Source of the DNA: Zarea fungicola
Taxonomy: Eukaryota > Ascomycota > Sordariomycetes > Hypocreales > Cordycipitaceae
Direction: 5' to 3'
NCBI GenBank assembly: GCA_900169235.1
Contig: FWCC01000116.1
Coordinates: 1 to 64,000 of the forward strand
DNA: 64,000 nucleotides
The notes beneath the pieces are model-generated. The model saw only the letters and a list, made by a program, of their open reading frames with translations. It made no database searches and was not told the DNA's origin. The position numbers and the translations under genes are program-made. Below, piece by piece: positions 32,778 through 45,943 of this stretch; position 1 is the stretch's first letter; every line of letters begins with the position of its first letter.

Positions 32778-35700
32778 TTATTTGCCCTCATACTTTCCAC
32801 TTACGAGCTTCCTCGTCAGCGGAACATCCACCCAGCTCAGTCCACTCTCCGTCGACGCATCCGCATCCGCAAACGGATCACTCTCAGCCGAGGATGCCGC
32901 CGCCGTCCCTTTACCCTTGTCCATCACCTGTCTGGAGACGGAGATGCCGCTCGCCGTCGCAGCCGCCGCTGTATCCTCGCCCGTGCTGGCATACTCCCAG
33001 CGCGCCTCCACCTGACCCGGGACAGGCGCCTCGCCGTCGGCGCCCAGCACACGGCACACAATCTTGTGCGTCTCGTCGGCCGCGGTGAGCGTCACGTCGC
33101 CCAGGCGCCAGTAGACCAGGTGCTTGTCCTTGAGGTGGGTGCCGCTGGGCCGCGTCTGTGCGCCGTTGGCCTTGCCCGTGTACGTGGCGACAAAGACGAC
33201 GTTGTGGAGCGTGACTGGGGTCGGGAGGGTGCAGGACGGGTTGAGCTGGTACTGCAGGAGGAGGCCCAGCTTGTCGCCCTGGGGCTTCCAGGCGGGCTTG
33301 AGGATGAGCGGTACGTGGCTGGCGAGCGCGGCCGAGGCCTTGTCGTCGTCGATGCTGCTGTCGCCAAAGACGCGGTAGGAAAAGGCCGTGGACGTCTTGG
33401 CAAGGTGGGCGAGGTCGAGGGCATATTGGTCGGGGTGCTCAATGGATGCGTTTTGGACAAAGATGCGGTTGGGGCCAATCTTTTCTAGACGGGCAAAGTT
33501 GTTGATGCGGATAGTTTCATGTGCTGCGCAAGGGTTGGTTAGTTGTGTAGTCTTTTTGGGGAAGAAGAATTGGGCCTACTCTTGTCATTTGCATCGTTGC
33601 TGTTGTACGCAAAGGCAATTTCTCCTGCGATTGACACATTCTTGATCTCGCCGTTTTCAAATTGTGCAGACACCGTCTCGATAATGGACGAGTTGAGTCC
33701 AGGCTCTGTCATATCCGGGTGCTTGGCATGCACCAAGGCGCCGACAGAAGTACCAGATCGAACAGACTGGGAATCGGCCACGCTTGGTTCCGAGGTGAGA
33801 GTGGAAAGAGCAGGCTGGCGCGGAGAGGGGATGGAGGCAAGAGAGCTCTCCGAGAGCGTGTCCGGCAGACCGGCGGCGGGGCTGTAAATGGTGTTTCTAA
33901 CATCGCGACGGCCGCGGACCGTGCGGGAGCGCTGCGTAGTCGAGTTGAGCTTGAGTGTATTGGACACACTGGAGAGTGCCGCCTGCTTGGCCTCGGGGTC
34001 TTCCTCGGAGATGGGCTGGTTCTGGATGCTCAGCTTGAATGGTTGGTCGGCCTCCTCGCCGGCTGCTTCGCGCTGCGCCTCGCTAATGGGATCGTGCATG
34101 GGCGCTCTCACCGTGAAGCCGTCGGCGTCGGTGCTCGGCGGCGATGACACCTCGGGAGCGGGTGGTGCAGGGGAAGGTTCGGCACCATCGGTCAGCTTTC
34201 CATTGGCTGCACCGGATGGCATTGGAGCATTGGAGGAGTCGTTGTCGTCAAGATCGAGCAGACCGTTGGTCTTGTCGCCGCCAGTCCTGGGCCGCATTGG
34301 CGAGGTGGGACTAGTAGGGCTATCTTCGGCGAGGGAGGAGAGTCTGGTGGACTCGTTCAAGTTTGTGGCCGAAGCCCTGGGCGAGATACCGCGGCCGCTG
34401 CTGCCAAGGCGTCCAAAGCTGGGAGGAGCGGCTTTTTGAGAGGCAAGCTGTCCGAAGCCGCCGTGGACGCTCTGCCGACGTCGTCCACCAAGAATGGTAC
34501 CCAATCGCCTAAGTTTGGATTCTACTGACGGGTTAGCGCTGGTCGCCTTCACAGAGGTTCATTGATGGTGAATTGACCTACCTTTTTGGAATGGCGCCGG
34601 TGACTGGTCAAAAGAGTCCTCTTCGGGAGCTTGCGGCACAGAGGGCGTAGGAGTAATTGTATTAAATGTGCTTTCACGGGTCACGGAAGCGGGTGTGGCC
34701 GGGGGCTGGGCAGCGCTATTCGAGGTTGGTACCGTGGACGAACGTCGCGTAGAGCTTCTCCTGGGAGCCATGGGGCGGTCACCAACAGCACCCTGAACAA
34801 AGCCGCGGATTTCCGACTCGGTCTCGATTTCAATGGTGACGGCAAGCGTCTCGCCGGCGATTGTCTGTGTTCGCTGCGCCTGATCGGACTCGTGGGTCTG
34901 GTACTGGGTAAGGGCGTCGCGGAGCTGGTTGACGCGAGACTCGTCGAGGGCCTGCAGCGTCTCAAAGACAAAGGGCGCCTGGGAGTCCCACTCCTGCTGG
35001 GAGGAGTCGAGCTTGACGGAGGCGGCGTCCATTTTCTGGGAGCTGGCCTTGCCGCCTTTTTTATTCAGCTTGTCGGCCTTGTCGCGGGCATCCTCGAGTT
35101 CCTTGCCGACATTGGTCAGGTTGGTAGCAATTGTGTTGATGTTGAGCACATCGTTTCGCTGCTGGAAGCCTCGCAGGGGAATCTCGACGTCACGCTCGAT
35201 GCCGGTTGCGAATTGGTGATGGGACAGGGCAATGCGCTCTACGGCACCGAGAATTCGAGCCCAAGGTGTTTGGAAGGCGCTGGGTCGGAAGCGGGTTAGC
35301 AGTCCATCCGAGTATCCTGCGAGCTGTAGAGCTTTGACACATACCCTAGTTCAGACTGTGCATTGGGGACTCTGAATTGAGCGAGCTTGCGCAGGCCCAG
35401 GACGTATTGTTCTTCGACGCGACGGCGCTCCTAGAGAATGGTGTATGATTAGTACCAGTTCCACACCGTCTCCGAGAACAGGCGGTGCAGAGTGGCTGTG
35501 ATTGTCGTACCTGAAGCCAATCGGCGATTTCCGTGTTTACTTTGCCAATGCGCTTTATTCGGTCGTTGAGAATCTGGGTCGCCTGATTGGGTTGGAGGTG
35601 CGGCTGCCAGAAGAGTCAGTACAACGATGCGCCCAAACACTGCATGTGCAACGGGCCAATGCATTGCCCTCGCGGCCGATGAGCAGATGGCGGCCGAGGG

Positions 35701-35786
35701 GGCCATGATGACCAGTCGACCGGCAAGAAGAGGGAAAAAAAACTCACCAGCATGGCCGGGTACTCGGCCCTCGCGAGGTCATCCAT
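32778..35786 (-). CDS. SYP1: Endocytic F-BAR/muniscin adaptor SYP1
   Basis: Six minus-strand exons, 35786-35748, 35603-35511, 35430-35345, 35279-34582, 34521-33580 and 33523-32778, give 867 residues. Exons 1-4 encode an F-BAR domain (MDDLARAEYPAML, NDRIKRIGKVNTEIADWLQ, RRRVEEQYVLGLRKLAQF, LSHHQFATGIERDVEIPLR). A long Ser/Pro-rich unstructured middle follows (about residues 280-590, with SPTSPTSPMRPR). The C-terminal mu-homology domain starts near GEIAFAYN and ends with LTRKLVSGKYEGK. SYP1/FCHo proteins bend the plasma membrane and seed early endocytic sites, binding cargo through the mu-homology domain. The intron-5 donor (GTAGGC) is weak, but joining there restores the ETIRINNFARLEKI continuity. 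The family call is firm. Confidence 0.9.
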
Positions 35787-36939
35787 TGCGGGGGATTCGG
35801 GGCTGCGGTGCAGTCGGAGAGGGCGGATATCGATGCTGGTAGCTCTGCTGAAAAAGAGGAGATGGTTCGGTAAAAGAGATTGGATTCAAGATGGAGGGGA
35901 GAGAGGCGGAGATTGAGGGAGCGGTGGGAGGTGGTGATGCCCACAGGAACCAAGCGATGTGTTGCCTCTTGTCGTGCAGTGCAGTGTCTTGGTCATGACG
36001 ATGTTGAAAAGTCCGGGGGCGGGAGAGAGCTGACGAGGTACCTAAGCCTAGAGCCTAGAGAGAGCTAGCTTGCGGCGCTTGGCGGGCCTCTAGGCTTTGT
36101 CTGTCCACTACAGCTAGGCTTGTCTAGGCTTGTCCAGGCGTTGGCTGGCTAGCTTTGGGTGCTGGCGTTGGGTGACGAGGCAGGAAAATGTGGGGGTCGG
36201 CATGATTACTGCGGGCGTTCAGCCACTGTAAATTAAAGACAAATGTGCGGCTTACGGAACGCCACAATTGTCCAGTTGGCCGGCCGGTTGGCGCATGTTG
36301 GCGCGCTACAAGTCCGGGACCACTGAAAACGGACTTTCAGTGGCAGAGTGGTACGTTCAGGCCAGTTGCCGGCTGCTGTAGTTCCCAGGCTGTAGCGCCG
36401 TATTTCCGGTCTTGGTGCTCTTTTCCCAGGCCGTAGCACTGTTGTTTCCAGCCGGTTGGCGCTCTGTAGCCCAACGCAAAGCCACAGGTACGTACCTAAA
36501 TAGGTCCCTGGTACTTGGTACTTGTAGGAACTGCCTCATAAGCCCTTCAACAACATGAATTGGACACGACGTAGCCGTATTAATTACTGTGAAAATAAAT
36601 AAATAAATCTATCAATCTATAAAATTAAAACTCCTCTCACATGAAATGCAGCCACTGTATTGGCATTCGCACTTGGCTGCATCGCGTCGTGGCTACACTC
36701 GTGCCCAATGCCCACCTCCACCGCCAATACAGCGAGCATCACAGCATCACCAGCATCACCCAGCAGCTACTTGCATCTGCATCATTCACCATGTTTGCCA
36801 ACCAGCATGACTGGCACTCCTCCATCTCCGCCATAGACCGTTACAATCGAATACGATCAATGTAGCTTCTCATACACCGTTACAACTCTGTTACCTCTGG
36901 CTAACCCCCCTCAGTCAAGAATCACTTCCAGATGGCTCA
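35787..36939. other. Divergent promoter region, SYP1 / kinase
   Basis: It contains CTAGGCTT-type short repeats (36045-36150), a perfect hairpin (36320-36343) and related CCAGGC-GTAGC segments around 36385-36470. No coding signal. Confidence 0.5.
36320..36343. repeat. Perfect 9-bp inverted repeat (hairpin)
   Basis: Arms CCACTGAAA and TTTCAGTGG separated by six bases, in the intergenic region upstream of the kinase gene. Confidence 0.85.
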
Positions 36940-38129
36940 ATGAGCACCGCCACACGCATTGAACAAGCCGCCTACCACAATTCCAAATCACTTGTAAACC
37001 AAACCTCTACAAACTCTCAACATCGTCATTTACTAAATCATGTCCCTCTAGGATGAATACAGTACCGCCTGCGCCCAAGCTGTGACGGCAGTCTCATCTA
37101 GCACAACAGAGGCAGTCCAGGACCAAGACACCAGCAGCACAGTCACAGACGGGACAACAATAGGCTCCTATACCAACTGCACCCCCATTGCCGATGGTGT
37201 CACATCCACCGTCTATCGCTCCTCTGATGGCCAAACCGCCCTCAAAGTAATCACCACCCACCAACCCCTCCCACCTCACAGCCCCTCGCGCGAAATCGCC
37301 ATCCTGCGCACCCTCCACCCGCCATGCATCCCGCTCCTCGATGCCTTTCGCGACCAGCACCAGTACCAAGTCCTCGCCTTTCCTTACAAGCCGCTCACCC
37401 TGGAGACCTTGCTCCTCAAAACGCAGCCGAACCCGCTCTCTACGCACCAGGCCAAGTCCATTTTTGCTGACGTCCTCCGCGCCCTTGCCGACATTCACGC
37501 CGCGGGCATCATCCACCGCGACATCAAGCCCTCCGCCATCCTCCTCGACTCCCCGACGGGACCGGCCTATCTGGCAGACTTTGGCACGGCCTGGCACCCC
37601 CGGCTCTCCGCATCTGAGGAGCCCGCCGCCGACGGGAAGATCCTCGATATTGGCACTGGCGCCTACCGCGCGCCCGAGGTGCTCTTTGCCCACAAGGCTT
37701 ACGGCACGGGCGTGGACATGTGGGCGTGCGGCGTCATGCTCGCCGAGTGCCTGTCCGCGCCCGCAAGGCCGCCGTTTGAGTCGCGCCCGGCCCATGAGGA
37801 CGGGAACCAGCTCGGGCTGATCCTCAGCGTCCTCAAGACCATGGGGTCGCCCACGCGGGAGACGTGGCCCGAGGCGGCCGCGTTCAAGGTCTCGCCGTTT
37901 GAGATGTGGAATGTGTTTCCGCAGCGGGAGTGGGCGGAGATACTGCCCGACGTGGACCCTGCGTGGCGGGACATGATTGCCTCGACGGTTCGGTATTCCA
38001 AACGTGCCACGGCGGAAGAGGTAATTCCATCTCTCTCTCTCACACATGCAAAACGTAGGGACCTTGGAAAATGCAATTCGCTAACATCCTTCACAGCTAC
38101 TGCAATCAAAATGCTTTCAAAACGTATAA
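36940..38129 (+). CDS. CDK-like serine/threonine kinase (Csk1/Cak1-type)
   Basis: Exons 36940-36993, 37052-38020 and 38097-38129 give 351 residues. The catalytic lysine is in ALKVITTH, the catalytic loop is HRDIKPS (about residues 172-178), the metal-binding loop is ADFGTAW, and the P+1 region is GTGAYRAPEVLF, as in CDKs. It ends RATAEELLQSKCF. The nucleotide loop (ADGVTSTVY) keeps one glycine only, and a typical PSTAIRE helix is absent (SREIAILRTLHPP instead), which fits monomeric CDK-activating kinases such as Cak1/Csk1. These phosphorylate the T-loop of other CDKs. The first exon was found by looking for a start upstream of a clear CTAG acceptor; it adds 18 residues. Its stop is 81 bp from that of listerin. 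Which CAK subtype it is remains uncertain. Confidence 0.82.
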
Positions 38130-38210
38130 AATTCTATTTCTTATATGTATATAATGCTTTTTACTTCATCCAGTTACCCAATCAACAAACAACGAACCAG
38201 CCAATGCAAG

Positions 38211-41200
38211 TTACTGCCTTCTCTTGGCAGTGTCCGCCCCCAGATAATCAATCGGGTTTCGGCACAGAGGACACGTATTCTGATTGCTGCTCTGGAACCA
38301 CTTGTACAGGCACGTCCGGTGAAACAGGTTCTTGCACGTCGTGCACCGCTTGTCCGGCATCCGCTTGTCCGCCGAGATGATGCTGTAGCAAATCGCGCAC
38401 TCCACCTGGCCCTTGAGCGCACCCACAATGTTGCGCTTAAACACCTGCAAGCCATCAATGATGTTGCCGTTGGAAAAGGTAATCACGCCCTGCGTCGTCA
38501 TGATCCACCCCTGCCACTTGCGGTCCGTCACGGCGACGCGGTTCAGGCTGTGCACCGTCACGCCCTCAATCGGGTAGCTGGCCGGCACTTTAATCACAAT
38601 CGACGCCTGCGACTCGTCCACCTCGTATCCCGCCGTCACCTCGCGCGCCGCCTTGGACACCTTGACCTGCAGCTCCTGCTCATCCACGGCCGGCGGCTCC
38701 TGCGTGTCCGCCCACGTCTGCACCTCGTCCAGGTTGTCGCCAATAATGAGCGGCGAGTAGTACCGCGTCGTCCACGCCTCGACGGCGATGCGCGTCTGCT
38801 TGGACCGGCAGTCAATGTACCACGTCCGAAACAGGCCCGGCGTGTACTTTAGAACCAAGTAGTATAGATGAACAAGCAGCCACTGCATGCTCCTCTCTTC
38901 CGTCTCCGCGTCTGCTAGCTTCACGTCGTAGTTGTAAATGTGTTCCGACAAGAGACCCTCTTTATCGAGATTCAACGCGTGCGCGGCAGAGTGGCCCAGC
39001 ACGTCAAAGGCAAAGTCCAGCAGGGGGCCGACGTAGTTTTCCGCCTTGAGGTTCTCCGCAAAGTCATTGCGCACCTTGTACGACGCGCCCGAAAAGGCAT
39101 CAAACACGAGCTTCCACGAGAGCAGGTAGCTGCGCACGGCCAGCGGGAACTGCGCGAGCCTCTCGTCGGTGTAGTTGTCCAGCGTCGGCGCGTCCAGGAG
39201 CAGGGAGAGCAGCTCGTCGGGGAGCCGGGCGTCGGTCTTGTCCAGCAAAATGTCTACCGAGGCCTGCTCCTGCTGGGCAGGGATGGCGCGGTGCAAAAGA
39301 CCATATGCGGCCGTCTGAATGTCGCGCGACTCCGAGGCCATGAGTGGATAAATGTCCGTCAGCGCTGGGATTTGGCGCACGGGAATCTTGCTCACTTCTC
39401 TCGATAACACCATGGTGACGATTTCGGCTGCCGGCGCGTCGACATCGCGGAGGAGCCGTAGCAGTTCGACTAGAGAAGCGGGCTTGGCAGTGGCCAGGTC
39501 TCGAAGGGCATCTTCCAAATCATCGTTTGGCTCGGCAAGGGTTTCGAGGGTTCGTGAGAGTTTTAGTGAGGCGTGAACCAGTGGCAGAACATCCTCGAGG
39601 TTGTACTCAAACGCCTTGCTCCAGATACTGAGAATAAATCCCACAGTCTTCTCCCAGAAGGAGCCATACACATCCTTCATGCAAGGGAGCAGGGCTGCAA
39701 GTGCTCGGCAGATTTCAGTAGAAATTTGCGCGTCAAGTAGCTCGGGCTCTTCAAGCCAGCTTGTAATCTGACGTGCAGCAAAGATGATGCGATTATTTGC
39801 GACGGGAATCTGTCCCGATCCGTATAGTTGTGAGCAGAGCGCGACAAGGGCGAGGATGGATTTGGTTCGTTCGCCCTCCACGGATGCACCCGACGCATCG
39901 CTTACGAGACGGTTGCAAAAGTTGGTGATTTGCTTCGAGGACTGCAGCGGCTCGCCGAATCCAGACAAGATGGCAGAAGCGATTAAAACGGATTCTGGTG
40001 TGGATTTGAGATGCTCAGGTTTGACAAAGGCCTCTTCGAGAGACGACGACAGGCCCTGTGCCTCGACAGTAGCTTGAAGAAGATCGCTGAGTGCTCGAGC
40101 GCTATAGACGGCAGACGGTGAGAGCGACTTGGACTGCTGCACCAACAGATTCGATAGGTTGCGGATCATGCCCGCCTCAGCATTGCTGTTCTCTTCTACC
40201 CACCAGTCCTTGATGGCTGTATACCTGTTGAGGAGCGATCGCAGGGCGTTGGTCACGGTGTCCGCCTCTCGCATGGCCTCTTCTCCCTCCAGGTTGAACC
40301 AGAGGCCGTTTTTATCCATGAGCGTGATTTGGTCAGACACGAGCTGGACGGTAATGCATTGAAGATACAAGAGCTCCACCTGGAATTCTGCGGGGAGCTT
40401 GGCCAAGTCGACGCCTTCACCAGACAGAAGAGACACATACATGGCCATTCGTGCGGGAACAGAACGACCGCGTCGGTCGCGTGGTACGCGGAGCGTGCTC
40501 TTGGAAAGGCTGTGTGCTATTTTAGATAAACCAGTGGCACCGCCAATAGGGCTAGTCATTGAGAGAATCGGGCTGATGGGCAGCTCAAAAAATGGTTTCA
40601 GCTGCTCCATCCACACGTTTGTGCTTGGAATCAAATCCTCCATAGAGGTGGAACTGGCTTCTTTGGCTTGCTTGACCAGGGTTTCGATGCTACAATTATT
40701 AGATTGGAAGTGCTGTACTGGGTAAAGAAAAAACTCACTCGAGTGATTGGGGCGTGGCTCGCTCGAGATTAGAAAGAATGATACCAACGACGGGTGGTTT
40801 ACCATCGGTATGCTGATCCATGAGAGCACGCACAGTTGCGGCTTTGTTCGAGACGCCCGTGTTTCCATCTAGCTCAGATAAGCCGAGCAAGACGCCAACC
40901 AGGGCAGTGTGCAAGTCGTCATTTTCTGAAAGCAGCTTCGGGTTGCCTCTCGCGACAATACCGAGAACGTCTAGAGCATTTTCGCTTGGGGCCTGTTGCA
41001 ACACCTCGACTGCATGCTTGGCGAGCGCCAGCAGATTTTCAGTCGAAAGAGTGTTCGAATTTACAGCGGCAGAAAGCAGACTCTTGCTACCTCCATTGCT
41101 GCTAGCAGCGGCAGTCGCCTGATTCAGTATTTGGGTTTGCACGGCTTGGTTGGACCTTGCGAGCTCCTGGGCGGCCTTTTGCGATATTAAAGCTGCCAGG

Positions 41201-43187
41201 ACCTCATTACGCTTGTCGCTCGCTGGTAGTGACAATGCCTCGTTTACCCAAGCCTTCCAGTTTGTCTTGTAGACGTTGCTAAGCTTGTCAACTGCCGAAG
41301 AAAGTTCCAAGCAAGACAGGAGAATCTGCACCGAGAGCGATTCCAACAGCTTGTCCATGAAATCTTCCGCCGCGGTGAGCAGAAAGTTGGAAATCCGGAC
41401 ACCAGCGTCGCCAGCAAACAGATGAGGTGCAGATCGAAGAGCCTGTTCTAGTGCTCGCGCTGCACCAAACGGTTTCATGTTGCGGCTTTCAAGCAAGGAT
41501 ATGCACTGTGAAATTATAGAAAGTGATGGCTGTTCTGTTTGGTCCGGTGTTTTGTCTGCCCCGGACCGCTGATGCAATTCCTTGACCAGCTGAAACCAGC
41601 GACGGCCTTCTTCGCCCACCTTTTCTTGAGAGGCCTGGTATTCCTTGGACACGCCAGGGAGGGAACCGGACAAGTGCGTACAAAATACTGCACTCAGCCG
41701 CGTTAATTCTTCGCCTAGGACTGAGATTACTGCAGGGTTGGAACCGACCAGCGCGCCAGACACCTCGCCCAGTGTAGGGACAGTGAGAGATGAACGTCCG
41801 GTAGGTGGGAAGAGATACGCATCATACAGAGAAAAGATGTGTGATTTAGCCAAGCAAATTGCGTCAGCCTCATTCAGCGAGCCGACGGCTCGTCTCGCGG
41901 CATTTGCATAGCAGCGCCAAGCAACCTGTCCGTATGCGCGAGGCTCTTCACGGTGCTCAATACCAGAACGCAACGAAGTAAGCAATTCGGTTTCAGATGC
42001 TAGAGAAACACTACCACGAGGCAGTAGTGCGAGCAGACTGTCGAGAGATTCCCAGAACGAGGCACGACTGCCTTGTGAGCCTTTCGCGATGAATGCGCAC
42101 AGCCTGCTTACAGGGGACTTTTTGCTCTTGGCGGATGCCTCCCAAATTTCTGGGTGGGCTTTCGTGAGTTTGGAGAGGGCGGTAATGTACTCATCAGCAG
42201 AGCCAGTCTGCGATGTTTTTAGCCCACCAGTGATCATGGCCTGTCGGCACTCTGCCGTATCTGCATACGACGGCTGGCGATCAATACAAAGTACTAGAAG
42301 CTGGCAAGTGCTTCTTCGTACTGAGGCGTCCGAGATTGTGATGCTTTTCCAGACAGAGTCGCTGGCAAAGTACTCGTCATAGCTGGCTCGGCAGCATTCC
42401 ATGTCGGTATCGTCCATTCGCTGGAGGAGGCGGAGGACGAGGGAGAGACTAGCATTAATGACTCGAAAGTACTTTGCCTCGGCATCTTCCTTCGTGGTAG
42501 AGCGGTCATCGCTCAGGGTGTCCTCGGTTTCCTGAATAGCTTCCAGGGCAAATGCCAAGATCTGAGGCTGGCACTTCTTCCAGAATGCCTCTGCTTTTTC
42601 GGGGCTGGTGAGGAAGGAACCGAGACCGTCACTGGCTGCGCGCGCAACAGCACGATCGCGGTCGTACAAGCCAGCGAGCCATGCGCCAACAACCTTGGGG
42701 ATATGACGTTCCATGCGCTTGCGCGCAGACTTCATCAGCTCGAGCTGCAAGTGGTGGGACTGTTCTCGTACGCGGCGGGCATTGTCGATGGAGGCGCGAG
42801 GGTATAGTTGTGTCTGCCAAGGTTAGCACTTCTGTCTCACAGACAGGGGAGTCCGCGACAATTGCGGTTTTGGGCTGCATTGAGGACGCAGAGCTAGCGT
42901 CTTACCCAGACATCGAGAATGGCGTCCTCTACCCCGCCATCCTTGTCGTGGGGGTGGTCCTGGACGTAGGCCAGAAGCTCGTCGAGGGCCTTTGTCTTTG
43001 TTGTGGGGTCCTTTTTCAGAACATTCTTTAGAGAGACGATGACGTTGGGATCGGTGATGGCGACAAAGGAGGGCGGTTCGGCGAGGTAGGAAAGCGAGCT
43101 GCCAGAGGTTTGCCCACCAAAGCCGCCAAATCCCGAGCTGCCGCCAACGGCAGCACGACCACCAGCTCGTGCCTGGCCACGCTTCAT
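38211..43187 (-). CDS. RKR1: Listerin E3 ubiquitin ligase (RKR1/LTN1)
   Basis: Three minus-strand exons, 43187-42906, 42813-40739 and 40689-38211, give 1611 residues, the usual fungal listerin size. The N-terminal domain carries the family block LAEPPSF with DPNVIVSLKNVLKKDPTTK and ALDELL. The middle is HEAT/ARM-like helical repeats. The C-terminus is an RWD-like region followed by a RING: ECAICYSIIS, CTTCKNLFHRTCLYKWF and NTCPLCRNPI. Listerin ubiquitinates nascent chains stuck on 60S subunits in ribosome-associated quality control. ATG 43187 was chosen because an upstream in-frame codon is not ATG. All RING metal ligands are present, so it appears functional. Confidence 0.93.
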
Positions 43188-44486
43188 TTTCAAGGCTCGT
43201 CTCGCGCGGAGGGGATCGGGGTATATGGCGAGAAGCAGAGCTATGCAGCGGACGGGAGCGGCAGCGATTGAAGCCGAGTCGTCTTTAAAGGAATTTTACG
43301 ATGCGATGAAGTGACGTCGCCACAAGAGCAAGTCAAGATGGAATCTGTGGGAGTTGAAGAGAAGAGTGGGCCCGCAGTTCAAATGGAGTCATACCGATTG
43401 CTGGGCTGACGATGGGCGGCGAGGAAATGGAAAAAGAATGAGTGGTGAGGCTGTAGAGGTTGAAGAGGACTGTTGATCCAGTGCCGGAATTGAATGGCAC
43501 ACTGAAGCGAGCATGTCTTGGTTCCAAGCTGTCGATGATGCGGTTGGCCATGGGGGGCATGTACAAGAGACATAGGTAGCCACTGCGCAGGCGCCTGTCC
43601 TTTCAGTACCTGGTACTCGACCACCTTGGGCCACACTAACATGCCCTTCCAATAAGATGCCACCATCAAGACACATCCAGACAGCAAACGCAGCAATCGT
43701 CATCATATTCACAAAACCATCCAGCAACTCAAATTCTGCAAACTGTGCCCATCAACTGGTACCAAGCCATTTCCTCTCTTTTTTTCCTCCGCATTTGGCT
43801 ACGAGCCACAATAAGCTGGCCCAAAAGTCCGTTCCGGCAGAGGCGGCCCCTCCAGCCATGAAGCCAAAAACATGCCCAAGCGGCGAACCAGTTCAGCAAT
43901 CGAGGGCATTCAAAGACACCGTCCGTTGACTGGGGATTAACATGAGACATTCCAGAGCCTTCAACAAGTGTGCCGTATTGGTCGGACAACCGTCTTGGGA
44001 TGATGGAAAATGAAGCCGAGGACGCAATGACTGTGACCGCCTACCATTATTAACCACCACTGATCATCACCATGTTGGAATATTTACGAAGCGGCTGTGC
44101 TGATTCCAAATTTAGCTGCCGTTGCTGTCCATCACACTATCATCCCTGCAGCTCGGCCAGCTCTACCCGTACTCTACTCTGGCACACCAAACACCAAACC
44201 CCACCACTCTCACTCGACCTGGCCATGTCTCGTACAACCGTCGCGGCCAAGAACGCCTCTCACGCCCTGGATTGAACTAAAATCACCCTTGTTCCAGAGT
44301 TGTGGAGGTCCCCGTATCCGCTATCCGCTCAACTGCTGGTGACGAGCCAGCTGCTCCTCGTCCAAGTGCCAATGCGATGCTTTTCTGCCACTGTCTTTTC
44401 TTTCTCTGCTTCATCTTCACCATCCCTCACGCCTCTGCTTATTGATAGCTCTCTCGCGCCCGCAGCTCGAATGATTCGCGGTGCCA
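43188..44486. other. Divergent intergenic region, listerin / membrane protein
   Basis: Short ORFs only (for example 43333-43727 minus). The last 300 bp are C/T-rich with several short open stretches, probably the leader of the membrane-protein gene; an extra 5' exon cannot be excluded. Confidence 0.45.
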
Positions 44487-45780
44487 ATGTCCTCATCAAC
44501 AACGGTTGCCCCGACAGGCTCCATTCAGCCAAATGCGACAATCGCCAACTCCACTGTCCTAGTCCTGCCCCAGCTCACTACCCAATTTGTACCGCCTACG
44601 CAATGCACCCCAGTGCAGCACTGGACGCCTGCGACGGTGTCCATCACCACTGAAGGGCACGACCTTGGCAATATAACATACTCGCAAATTCTATTCCCAG
44701 TCACGGACGCTCAGTTCTCCGCCTGTCAGCCCTCGGGCTGGGATCGCGTCGAGAGCAAAAACCGATTCCGATACAGTAGCGCTGTCTGCCCCAGCGGATA
44801 CAACTATAATCAGCTCTCCGACTTGTACAATGGACAAACCAATGCAGAGACTATTCGCACGACAGCATATTGCTGTCCAAGGTAATTGTAAGGCATCGTA
44901 AGCATAGGTCGTTTTACTAATACGGTTGATTTTATTCAGCGGCTTCGAATACACGTTTTTTTACGAAACATCTGTAGGGGGAATATTTGGAGATAACTGC
45001 TTCCGAACGACACCTCTCAGCGGGTCAACAAACTCCAACTCCTCGACAACCCAAGCGAACAACACAGCCTCGGCATCTGTTACACCAAGAAATGTAGCCA
45101 CCACAACGGCAATAACAACCAGCCCCAGCCCGACTGTGGCGACAATGCTCTATACACCTTGGCGTATAACATGGGAAAAGCAGGATGCTACCCAGCTGTC
45201 GCCGACACCACCTGTGGTCTCTGTACAGGTTCCCGTCAGCACCTGGGTGCCAGGCACAGAAATCGACCCTAGTTTGACACGCAAGAAGGTTTCGAATCCG
45301 AATGCTCTGAGTAGAGGCCTGAGTCAAGTTATTGGAATCGTGGTGGGCTGTGTAGTGGCTGCCTTTGCTGCCATTGGAGCGTTGTGCGGATGGCTCTATG
45401 TTCGATCCAGGCGCAGAAGACGGCAGGAATTTGAACGGGAAGAGCGAGAACTTCAAGATCGGCGACTGGCACGACTTGCCGAGTACCAGAGATCCCGAGA
45501 TCCCGCCGATGACGAGCCACTGCCTGTCTACGTAAAGTCACGACACCAGGACAAGGCGACTGGAACTTCCGTGGCCGTGCCCCCTTACAAGGAGCGTCCT
45601 AGTGAAGACAGCTCCCGAGATGGTCACCGTCAGGATGAGCGCCATGGAAGTGGGACCGGCACCGGCACTGGCGTAAATAACGACGACGACGAGCAGAGGC
45701 TGCATGATATGCAGATACAAGATAATACCAACCTCCAAAATGCGAGGCAACGACGGAGTGGCAGGTCCCGACGAGAATAA
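44487..45780 (+). CDS. Single-pass membrane protein with cysteine-rich extracellular region
   Basis: Exons 44487-44881 and 44940-45780 give 411 residues. The N-terminal half contains a cysteine pattern (QCTP, FSACQPSGWDR, SAVCPSGYNY, AYCCPSGFEY, GDNCFRT) and a Ser/Thr-rich stretch. One transmembrane helix (about VIGIVVGCVVAAFAAIGALC) is followed by a basic stop-transfer RRRRR and an acidic, Arg-rich cytosolic tail with a Gly/Thr repeat. The layout resembles wall-stress sensor-like or other type I fungal surface proteins. No signal peptide is visible at this ATG, so the true start may lie in an upstream exon. The function is unknown. It is convergent with the MFS gene, 163 bp between stops. 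Confidence 0.7.
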
Positions 45781-45943
45781 TGGGGTGAGATGACAGTAGA
45801 TGAAATGAGCCACCGCTTCACAGTAGCGTGTAATAAAGTGTCCAAGGAGCACAAACACATGGTATCATGGCGTTATGATTAGCGAATTGAATTTACAATA
45901 TTTTATTTATTTATTTGTTGATTTATTTACTGTATGTGTGTAT

